Shown: piece by piece, positions 46,901-56,647 of the stretch
Layout of the letters: every line of letters begins with the position of its first letter
How positions within the stretch are numbered: the stretch's first letter is position 1
Source of the DNA: Marthasterias glacialis
Lineage: Eukaryota > Echinodermata > Asteroidea > Forcipulatida > Asteriidae
Reading direction: 5' to 3'
Assembly (NCBI GenBank): GCA_911728455.2
Contig: OU452239.1
Coordinates: forward strand, 6,700,884-6,764,883
Length of the DNA: 64,000 nucleotides
The notes under the pieces: model-generated
What the model was told of the DNA's origin: nothing
Database searches by the model: none
Seen by the model: the letters and a program-made list of their open reading frames with translations, nothing else
Position numbers and translations under genes: made by a program

Positions 46901-49900
46901 TTAATTGTCTTGATGTGTTGTTTTTCTGCTTAGTTGACGACGATCAGGATTTACTTGATGAGGAGGAGTTTTTGAAGCAAGGAGCGCTACAAACAATCTC
47001 CGACAACCCTGTTATCTCAAGAGCTAGAGCAAGTCTCCCGAGCCAGCTACAAATCTTCAAAGTAGAGAATAATGAAGTTGGTGAGTAGAGGAGAAGGATT
47101 GCCTATGATGACGGTCTTAATCAGTTGCCGCCGGGATTCTTTTTTTGTTTTTGTCCCGTCCCCCTGGTGGGATTCTTTTGGCAGAATTGCCAGAATCATT
47201 TTTTTTCTTTGAGGGTACCACTGTCACAAAGAAACCCTGACTTGACATTGCCAAGAGAAGAAAGATTCTCTTTATTGGATCATCCGTTTTTGTTCCTCGA
47301 CGAGAACATGTCAAATTCACGCACCGGGAATTGCGGAACATCGGCCGTTACCTACGACATGGAACTAAACATGGAACCATGGCACGATTGCCGACTCACT
47401 CTGACTTACCTCCATTGAGTTTGCCCTTTTGTGGTTTTTTAAACACAATACATGTTAAACATTCCTCTCCTATCGATCATATTGTGAAGATTGGAATTGT
47501 TTTGGTTTGTGCTTTTGTCAAAGCTGATTAACCAGTTGGAGCGGGCTGACTTCATCTACAAAAATATTTTTCAAGCCAACAAATGGGTGACGTTGAAACT
47601 CGCAATTATGTAAAATCGGAACAGACTGTTTAAGACTTGCATGTATTCAAACTTTTTGGGGACCACGCACCTTGCACGGTCTATACCGGAACAAAGGTCA
47701 CACGGACATTTCACTGCTGAGTGAGCACAGAGCATGCACAGGTTCGAAGACTGCACTAGTAAACTGATTGTACTTTACATGGGATCAGGCGTACCACCAT
47801 AATCAGTGTCCAAGTGTTAGGGTGTTGAGTAACCATATGGTGTTGGAGTGAGGAAGGATCCTGGTGAATCGTTCAAGGGGGATTGGGTTAGGAATAAAGT
47901 CAAGTTTTTTCTCTGTGACTCTGATGTACTGTATAACAGGCCTGATACTTCACGGAGGCAATTGCCTTCGTTGCCCTTGGTCATTGCCTTGGTGCCCATA
48001 AAGTGTTCCAATAGGAATGTACAATTTCCTCATAGAGGTGCCCTTTATCAGAAGAAAATGCCTTGATGCCCCTTGCCCTTTCAGAAATGAAGCAGTCAGG
48101 CCTGGTATAAATTATGCAATTTATTCTTGTGATGTGCAGGTGTATTTGCAAAAAGAGTTATACCAAAACGCACCCAGTTTGGTCCAATGGAGGGTAAAGT
48201 CATACGCCAAGAATTTTTACACAAAGGAGCATTGAAATGGCTGGTAAGTTTAAACTTGTATGTCGCTTAATATTTTCATTGTCTGTTTGCTTATGAAATA
48301 AAACTATGTTTTTCCTAGTTAAAATTATAATACCAACAAATATTTAAAGTAAATAGTAATAAAATTACAGTTATAGTTGGGATACATTAACAGAGGCCTA
48401 ACTGAATAATTCCTTGATATATTCAAGATTGAGTTTGTCAGGGAATTTTTTCAAACCAGTAATTTTGTTATTTCCATTTTGTAGAGCAACCATGCAAATA
48501 AAACCTTGTTATATGCATTCTTGTGGCACCAAAAAGGGCTTAGGTACTTATTTTGAAAAATATTTTTTTAACACTCTTTTTGTTGCTGATGCAAGCGATG
48601 TAACATACTGCACTCTAGCCACAATTCCGAATACTGAGGCAAGGTTGTTTCAGTTCAGAACTAAAAAGCGATTTTGTATTTCAAATCTTTTTAACTCTTT
48701 TACTTTGCTAAGTGCATTTATTGCTGCACGTGCACAACTCAAATGGACGGCAAAGCCATTTATGGCCTCGATTTTGTACAGTATCAAATGACAAACAAAA
48801 CCAATTCCGTACTTATGAGTGCAGAAATTCAGAGTCAAAGAGTTCATGAACTGTATCTTCTAGAAGCTTGACATTTCCTTTTTGTTGGTGAAACCAGACG
48901 GGCAAGATGCCTATCATGTCATTGTCTTTAAATAGGGGAAGAGGCAGTCATGTTTGTCTCGCAACGGATTCATTTACCCCTCCCTGTTCTTAGCTGTGCT
49001 GTGAAGAGACTTGCGTTTTTATCTCGCCATGTCTTGTTTCTGAGCATTGGGGCAAGTTTCTATCCCTTCCAGAAAAAGTAGCCCACACCTCGAGTGCCCT
49101 TTGAGAATTGCGTAAACAAAAATAATAAAATAAAAAAAATAACTTGTATCTTCTAAAAAAAAGGCTGACGTCTTGATAATTTCCTTTGTGTAGGTGAAAC
49201 GAGACGGACGAGACGCCTATCTTGACTGCTCTGATGAACAGGAAAGTAACTGGATGGGGTTCATCCGACCTGCAAAGCGCTACAGTGAGCAGAATCTTAT
49301 AGCTTTCCAACTTGAGAACTCCATCTACTTTGCCACCATTAAGAGTGTGGAACCCAAGACGGAGCTGAAAGTGTGGTATGCAAAGTCTTACGCTGAGCTC
49401 ATCGGAGAGAAGGTGCTTGAAATAACAGCAGAAGAGGCTGCAGGTGAGAGGTGGTTTGGGGGAGGGTGGGGTGGGAGGTTGCTCATGGATAAGTCAGGAA
49501 GACTGGGGCACCGAAAAAAAGAAAGTTTATTTTTCATTTTACTTGTACTATTGCCAGTTAAATCTTGCGAAGTTCAAATCTGGATAAAGCTTATAAAATT
49601 TTCATACAACAACATTAGTGGTGCTCTTAATCACCAATTCTTTGTTTTGTTCTCATTTTTTCAAACAGAACTTCAGGACAAGGAGAACTCCTGGCCGTGT
49701 TTTGAGTGCAGTCGTAAGTTCAGGACGTCTGAGCTACTTCAGAAACACCTAGCAACCCATGATGCTTTGCACAGTCGAGCCACCCGGGGTCGACCTCGAG
49801 GGCGAAGGGGACGACCTCGGAAGTACCCAGAAGGATACCAGAGGAAACAGCTTGTGGCTCAGGCCAAGCTGCGTCAGTCTCGACGGATTCAACGCAAGAA

Positions 49901-52802
49901 ACCAGAACAATTCAACTGCAACATGTGCCCCAAGTCGTTCCCAAGGTTGTACAGTCTGCAGAGACATATGGTCATGCACTCTGGAGAGAAGAATTTCACC
50001 TGCAACATCTGTAACAAGACCTTTGCGCATATTTACAACCGCACCCGTCACTTAAGACGCCATGAAGAGAAAGGCGAGTACCCGGGGATGCCGATTCAAA
50101 AGCAGTCTACTCAGACAATGTGGGGCTGTGACAGCTGTGATCTAGAGTTTGAGAGTGAAGAGCTCCTGAATCTGCATGAGCTGACTCACTCACCATCTCT
50201 GACTGATCCTGAGTGGGATGAAGGTGAGGAAGGTCCTATGGCAGTAGCAGCTCGTCTGCTGGTGGATGCCTCATCTATAGTCAGTGCTAATCATTCAGGT
50301 GAGAATTCTACGGGGCAACAGTTTGATCCTCAAGGTGCAGTCGTTACACCTGTCATGGTGACAAGGAGTGAACCTCTTGCCAATCCTCTCCCCCAGGCAA
50401 CTTCTGGAATCATTCCTATCCAGCTTTCCACTCAACCATCTGTCCAACCAGAAGCAACAATCCAATCCAATCTCCAGCAACAGTCATCCATGATGCAAAC
50501 TTCTCAACAGCCACAAGTCTCTGTGTCTTTTCAGCAGGTTCCTGGTGTTCAAGAGCTCGGACAAGTATCTGCTCCTCCTCAGTACCCAACCCAAAACAGC
50601 GTGGCAAACACACCCCAGGTATCGACACAAGGACAGCTACAGGGTCAGAATGTGATTTTCCCCGGTGACTGGCCATCAGGTTCAAATCAGCAAACACAGA
50701 ATCAGGAAGGTGTCATTCCTCCTCTACCTGCAGACAGCGCTCTCCGATGCCCAGAATGTAACGAGGTATTCCAGAACAGGAAGTTTCTTGCCCTGCACGC
50801 GTCTGCCCATGGAAAAAATCGCCCTGTTGTCGACAAGCCACCCCCAATCTACCGATGTGGACAGTGCAGTAAGGTCTTCAAGGACAAAGGTAAATACGAA
50901 AGGCATCTCAACATCCACTCCAGCGATGCAATCAAGCCATTACAGTGTAACGTCTGCGGGAAGCGCTTCATGAGTAATTCCGCCATCGCATGTCACATGA
51001 AGGTACACACCGGGCAAAAGTACTACAAGTGTCCGTTCTGTGATGAGGGCTTTGATCGCATGGAGTTACTAAGAAACCATGTACCATACCACACCATCAA
51101 TGGTATGTACACCTGTCCCCATTGTGGTAAGCAGTTCAGGGACTACCCGCAAATCCGGAAGCACATCCGCGGTTTCCACTCACAGAAAGAGTTCCCCTGT
51201 CCTCACTGTGAAAGGATCTTCCCCCGGCCAGATAAATTGAAGTTGCACATGTTGCGACATTCTGACCACAAGGATTTCTTGTGTGCCAACTGCGGCAAAC
51301 AGTTCAAACGGAAAGACAAGCTGAAGGAGCATATGCACCGGATGCACAATCCTCAACGTGAGGCTGCAAATCTAGCTATTGCCAGCAAGCCTAGGAAAGC
51401 ACCCTTCAAACCAAAGTTTGCCCCCTCGGACATCAACGCGTTTACCTTCAAATGCAGACTGTGCTCCATCGGGTTCAAGCGACGTGGAATGCTCGTCAAC
51501 CATCTTGCCAAGCAACACCCAGAGACACCACCAGAGTCGGTTCCAGAGCTGAACCTACCGATCGTAAAACCAAACCGCAACTACTTCTGTGCTTACTGTG
51601 AGAAGGTGTACAAAAGCAGTAGTAAGAGGAAGATTCACATCTTGAAGAATCACCCAGGATCTTTAGTTCCACCAAGTTTGCGTAAGACAAAAGGAGATCC
51701 AAATAGCCCACTGGGGGATCCTCATACGGCACCAGCAGGAACCACAACAACCCACTACTTTGCTTGTGCTCACTGCCCTCGCCAATATAGCACGAAAGCC
51801 AAGATGATGGATCATGTAAGAAAGAAACACATGGAACCAACACAATCGATGGAGACTTCACTCACAACCACACCAGCCACAGTGACTGTCCTCCAACAAC
51901 AAGATGGTCAGATTTACCAGGATGGTCAGGTCACACAAATAGCTGTTGTGGCCCATGTTCAGGATGGTATTCCTGAAACTGTATACATCCAGGAAGCTTC
52001 AGATTATCAACAGGTCAGCGAGGTCCAATCCATAACACCAGTTGCACTGACCAGTCATGTAGCGACTCAGGGACAGCAATCTATACTGACGTCGTCTTTG
52101 CACGGCCAGGCGGCTCATGTTATTGCAACAATTGCTGCAGCAGCTCAAGAAGCCGCACAACAGCAGCAGAATAGTAACCAAGAGCATCAGATCATCCGAC
52201 AACCAGAGCTGATCCGTTACATCGACACCAGTAACACAGCCCAAGGTCAGACAGAAGCTGTACAGGCAGATCTCCTGACTCAAGCTATGTCTGAACTCTC
52301 TCAGTCAATAGAATTCCGCCAGCAACCCGTTGGCGACTATCAACATCTGACACAACGTATCATCCAACACACCGTACAACCAGGTCAACAGATCCAGCTG
52401 CAACCCCAGACCATTCAAGTCACCCAAATTCCAGTTTCTCAAATCCCAGTGTCTCAAGTAACCAACGCCCAGATTCCAGTGTCGCATATTTCCATGGCAC
52501 CAACAAGCATCGCCGTGTCGCAGATTCCAGTCACCTACGTGACCCAGAGTGCAACATCAAATGGCGGGATATCAGCGACGCAGCAGCCTACAGTGGATGT
52601 CAGCCAACTCCGTCAATCAGACTCCCCCTACCAACCACAGCTCTTGAATCTACAGAACAGCGTGCAGCCTATGAGCTCCCCAACACCAATGCAACACCCG
52701 CAGCAAGATCCACAAAACCAGCAGCAGCAACAGCAGCAGCAGCAGCAGCAGACAGTGTTTATTCCACGCTCATGGGCAAATTACACACCTCAATACCGCT
52801 AA
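43996..52802 (+). CDS. PRDM10: PRDM10 orthologue, PR-domain zinc-finger transcription factor, 7 coding exons
   Basis: Exons read from GT-AG sites with matching phase: 43996-44136, 45691-45838, 46146-46514, 46934-47080, 48140-48243, 49194-49443, 49669-52802 (TAA). They total 4293 nt, or 1430 residues. The PR (SET-related) domain spans about residues 255-375 (exons 4-6), with RARASLP, KRTQFGP, EQNL and KVWYA motifs that match vertebrate PRDM10 as I recall it. Exon 7 has C2H2 finger 1 (about 395), an AT-hook-like RGRPRGRRGRPRK (428-440), fingers 2-4 (468-560), a Q/S/P linker, fingers 5-14 (745-1108), and a Q-rich tail with DLLTQAMSELSQ, IPVSQ repeats (1307-1344) and polyQ (1403-1415). Fingers with KPNRNYFC and FLCANCGKQFKRKDKL are diagnostic. 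The start is supported by a shared VWP motif near the N terminus. Family role: nuclear DNA-binding regulator; many PRDM PR domains lack measured methyltransferase activity. 5' UTR exons were not identified. Confidence 0.93.
44290..45590 (+). mobile_element. Penelope-like retroelement remnant in PRDM10 intron 1
   Basis: Broken plus-strand reading frames give NFCPTPP, DYYRRIHLRGFF, SADKGSAVVVLG, VHKPNNPGRPIISGNGFP and LYTNIP. These are typical of the N-terminal and reverse-transcriptase segments of Penelope-like elements. Stops and frameshifts interrupt the frame (for example after 44806 and near 45120). It lies wholly within intron 1 of PRDM10 in the same orientation. The upstream 44330-44390 stretch resembles the terminal-arm sequences at 30657 and 36583. 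Confidence 0.75.
46652..46800. mobile_element. MITE, CCAGGCCTGATACTTCA family, copy 1
   Basis: This short element has inverted ends: CCAGGCCTGATACTTCA on the left and a reverse complement ending GAAGCAATCAGGTCTGG on the right. It lies in the PRDM10 intron between coding exons 3 and 4. A second copy is at 47936-48105. Confidence 0.7.
47936..48105. mobile_element. MITE, CCAGGCCTGATACTTCA family, copy 2, beside a PRDM10 acceptor
   Basis: Same family as 46652-46800, with inverted ends CAGGCCTGATACTTCAC and GAAGCAGTCAGGCCTGG. It ends only 34 nt before PRDM10 coding exon 5 at 48140. The branch-point region of that exon is therefore at or inside the element edge. Confidence 0.7.
48838..48925 (+). 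pseudogene. Decayed partial duplicate of PRDM10 exon 6 acceptor region
   Basis: About 290 bp upstream of the real exon 6, the stretch around 48850-48920 repeats its polypyrimidine tract and first codons. TTTCCTTT, GGTGAAAC, AGACGG and GCCTATC appear in the same order in both. The copy would read VKPDGQDAYH where the exon reads VKRDGRDAYL. Its acceptor TAG has become TTG and no donor follows, so it should be silent. Confidence 0.65.
49444..49668 (+). other. PRDM10 intron 6, open in frame (225 nt)
   Basis: The intron runs from GTGAGA to AACAG. Its length is a multiple of three and it has no stop in the gene's frame, so exons 6 and 7 form one uninterrupted reading frame. Unspliced transcripts would insert 75 residues, with a glycine/tryptophan stretch then a hydrophobic stretch, between the PR domain and zinc finger 1. 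Vertebrate PRDM10 as I recall it has no insert here, so splicing is the favoured reading. Confidence 0.8.
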
Positions 52803-54679
52803 ACTCATTTTGAAGAATTTCAATTTTTGTTGTTTATTAACCCTCCTACTGTATGTATGATTGTTCAATATAACCCACATGGTTTTGACTGATAAAATAT
52901 ATGCAAGTGTCCGTGTACAAAGTAAGTATTTTGCTCAGCTGCAAAATGTAAAATCCTTGCACTTGCATCGTAGGTTTATAGTAATTTTGTTTCGCTTTAA
53001 TTCTAAATTTCAGTTATTTTAAATATGTTGTTGGATCGTCCATGATTATAATCAAACCACACATGAAATTACATGCCTAACGGAATCTTTTAGGCACCTT
53101 ATCAAAACTGTTCCCGGAAAAACGGGAATCGACTTACTCACCCGGAAAATACTCGGGAGTTAATTTTAAATGCAAAATAAATCTGTAGTGGAATGAAAGT
53201 CAACCCTGGGAAAAACAATCCTGCAAGTTACCCGGGAATGGTTTTGATAGGCTGCCTTAACTAAAACTGTGAACGTTTATGACTTTATCAGTGTTACATT
53301 TTTAAAAATTGTAAGTATCTTGTTTTTTCCCATCTGTGAGGTCGTTTATAAGTAATTTTATTTAATAATAAATGGCTGTTAAAGTGAAGTAAAATGTTTA
53401 AAAACTCGTTTGAGAAATTGGAGTTACATTATGCCTATTTTAAATGCGAAGCACAGGTACACTCGTGAATCTTATTGGTCTGATGAATTATGAATATTCA
53501 TATCAAAAAATTTGTTTCCTAATTGGTCATTTTCATGTACAGGTGCATTCGCAACTAAAAAGGTAAGCTTAAAAAAAAGTTACACATATTTCCCTATTGA
53601 AAACTTGTATTACCGGACAGATCTTAAACATGTGTTCTTGGAGATTGTGTGGAAGACATATCCGAGGGAAAAGTGTAATTTTCAAGGTGTTCTTTCAATT
53701 GTATGAAATTTAATTTTTAAGAGTTACACTGGTAGGCGCACGGGACCTTTTCAAAGAGCTGCTTAAAGTTGCATCGCCCAATTTTTCGCCAAAATACCAC
53801 AAAATTTATACTTTTTTTCTCCGAACAAATTTTGAAAGATGCTGACATTTAAAACCCCACAAAAACATAATATAGTTTTGTGTATGCCCTGCACAATGTA
53901 CAAAATACTTGTAAGGTGCAAATTGTTTGTACATACATGGCTGTTGGTAAGGCAAGTTAATTTCTGGATCCCGACAAAAACTCATTTGTATCTTTTGACT
54001 AAACATTACAAACCTTTGACAGATTTTTTTCAGTCAGTCTCCTATATGAAAATTGTAATTTTTTTTTGACGGAAAATGGCTATCTAATTTGTAAATCAAC
54101 TTCCTTTCATCAGTTTGGCCGGACACAAAATTGGCGATGCATCTTTAGCCACAACAATTTACAGAGCACGGAAATTTTTTCACAAAAACTCAGTTACATA
54201 TAGAAAGTATTTCCGGACTAGTTATCTGCTCAGAGAAAATAAGAATGGAAGCAGAGGTAAGGAAACACTTGCCGTGTTCTGCATTGAAGTGGCCGATCGT
54301 GTGCCAGATTAACAAATGTAAATACATGTACATGTAAATACTGTAGAAGAAGAATGCGTTATATTTATTGCAATTTGAAGAGAGAAAAAAAAATGCAAAA
54401 TTGAAGGATGTAACAAAACTTATTGATCCTTTCTGACCAACATGTACATTTTTCAGAAGAAAGGTTGCGTTTTTGGAGAGTACCCACACCAGTCCTACAG
54501 GTTTGTTTCCAGCTGATTTCCCCATTTTTTGGTTTTTCAGCTGTGTCATTGTTAATAAAAAACATGTCAAAAAGCCTTGCAGTGCCTGGCACTTTCGTGT
54601 TTATTTGGTAAAACTGCTGTTCACCTGTGTCTGCAGAAAGAAGTTTTAAGGAAATTGTGCCCGGCAAAATTGTGTTTAA
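52803..54679. other. PRDM10 3' UTR and intergenic sequence
   Basis: The first 0.4-0.6 kb should be PRDM10 3' UTR. 53090-53250 has an imperfect inverted repeat around CCGGGAATGGTTTTGATA and TATCAAAACTGTTCCCGG, probably a MITE. No gene in the remainder. Confidence 0.4.
53176..53372 (+). other. Candidate poly(A) signals of PRDM10
   Basis: AATAAA occurs at 53176-53181 and 53367-53372, about 0.37 and 0.57 kb after the PRDM10 stop. Either would end an ordinary-length 3' UTR. No transcript data are available. Confidence 0.4.
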
Positions 54680-54813
54680 CCCAGGTTGTATCCAGGTTGT
54701 ATAGCTCTATTTGTGTGTATCGTAAACCTGGCAGTATTCGGTTGAATGGCGTCTGACTGGCATCCACCCATCGAACAAAGATATTGACAAAATAGGCAGA
54801 CCGCCAACATTAG

Positions 54814-54885
54814 GGCTGGATAGCTCAGTTGGTAGAGCGTCTGTACGTTAAGCCGGTGGTTGCAGGTTCAAATCCCGCTCCAATC
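54814..54885 (+). mobile_element. tRNA-like sequence, probably a SINE head
   Basis: GGCTGGATAGCTCAGTTGGT plus AGAGCG gives a good D arm and A box; GCAGGTTCAAATCCCGC gives a good T arm and B box. The acceptor GGCTGGA pairs with TCCAATC except at two positions, and the anticodon arm pairs poorly. It is preceded by a dispersed repeat (54680-54790), which favours a SINE over a working tRNA gene. Confidence 0.55.
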
Positions 54886-56647
54886 AAGTTTTCGGGTTTC
54901 TCTGCCATGCGATAGTCATTGTTGGAAAGTTCAATTCTGCATGGGAATAGAATAACATGTTTTGGTAGTACAGTACATGTAGCTCTAGCAACAAACATAG
55001 TTTTATCAGTTATGCAACATTGTTTTTGAAGTGTCCGTTTTATTACAACCTTCTGCTGTGACAAAATGTACTCTTGTGTGCCTGACGGAAGGCTGTAGAT
55101 CCGTACGGTGTCCTAGCAGGCAGCTTTATCACATTACTGATAATTATAGAGCGTGGTTTTGTTATGTATGAGGTACAACTTTTTTCCCCCAACAATTTAT
55201 TGCAATTTTCTTCACTCGTTATTTATAATTTGATATAGCTGAGTTAGTCAAGTTCCCTGAAGTTGCTATGTAGATCACAGAGCAATGTGTCCACTACATA
55301 AGGCACCAGCCTAGTAAAGACACAACCTGATCAAAAGTGTTATTTTATTTTCAAACTGGTTAAAATTAATCTAGAGGTAATTCAAATTCTGTCCCTAAGT
55401 TTATTCCAACATTATATGTATTAAAAGATGATAAATTTATGTAGCACGAAAACCCTAAATTGTATGAAATAAAGAAGTTACATGAGCCATTTTCTTTCGT
55501 CAAACATCATTTAATCTTCCTCAAAATTGTGCAAAATGCATATTTGGTTAAAATTCATACAAAAATCAAGACAATGTCTGCATTTGGTTATTTTTAAAGA
55601 ACCCTGCCTCCAAAGTATCACTTATCAAAACTGTGCCTTTTTGTAACAGGCATGGTATTCTTCCTACTTGAGTCTCACTTCCAATTCTTATGCCCATAGC
55701 AAAATCAGAAAAATTGTGATTAAATAGCCTGAAAAGTCTATTAAAGCCTATATCACGTGTAATTCAGCTCCAACTTCCTTACAGGGACCAAATATCATGC
55801 CCAATATAAGGCCCATTTTTGTAGTCCCATAATCAATCTTGAGAACCTGGTTCTTGGGTAAAGTTTTCCCCAATGTTTCTATTGTAGAACTATCAACACA
55901 TTTTAACACCTTTTAAAGTTGTACAAAGTCCCTAACCTAGACCCTCTCCCTTCCCCTCTCTGTACGATGTGTTATTGATGGCTCCTTAGCCAATCAGAGA
56001 ATAGTATAACCTCATGAATATGCAAGAATGGTATACCCTTATAAATAAGCAGAAGAACTGATTGCAACTCCAGATAAAACCTTAATATCATGAATAAATG
56101 ATACATTCATCCTACAAAATAATACAAGACTTTTTAACATTCAAACTAAAAAGTAACCAATTATTAAAATTTCTTGCGATTTTCAGATTCAATCAACGTC
56201 ACAAAATATACAGTCAGAATTTGATACCAAGCTACGTACAACATTTTACACACGGAGACCATTTTACAAATCTCCCTACGAAAAAATCCAAATACATGTG
56301 GCGCACTACAAAATATGGGCCCTGGTTCAACTCCCTCCCACCCCACCAAAAAACAATGCCAATGCATAGCATAGATACATGTACTTGATGGTAACCCAAA
56401 GATGACAATGGTTAGTGTGAGCGCAGATATCCACTAACAACCTTATAATCTGCAAATTACAAAACAAGTTCTTGACACTCTTTTGCTTAACAAAACCAAG
56501 CAAACACTTTAGCAGGATACCAGCCATAAGAATTAAAAGAATGTGGGATTTTGGCTGGTAACCTGTTTTGTGCTAAGCAAACTTTTATAAAGCATCTTTA
56601 TAAAGTTACTCCATGGTTTACTAAAATATCAGACTGATACCCTCTCA
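54886..56647. other. Intergenic and NOMO 3' flank
   Basis: NOMO's 3' UTR should lie just left of 56648. I found no convincing minus-strand AATAAA close by. The rest is AT-rich with nothing recognised. Confidence 0.35.

Noticed and set aside
49759-50055. Alternative frames within PRDM10 exon 7
   Set aside because: Shadows of the zinc-finger coding sequence.
54814-54885. Functional tRNA gene
   Set aside because: A and B boxes are good, but the anticodon stem pairs poorly, the acceptor has mismatches and the flank is a dispersed repeat, so a SINE head is more likely.
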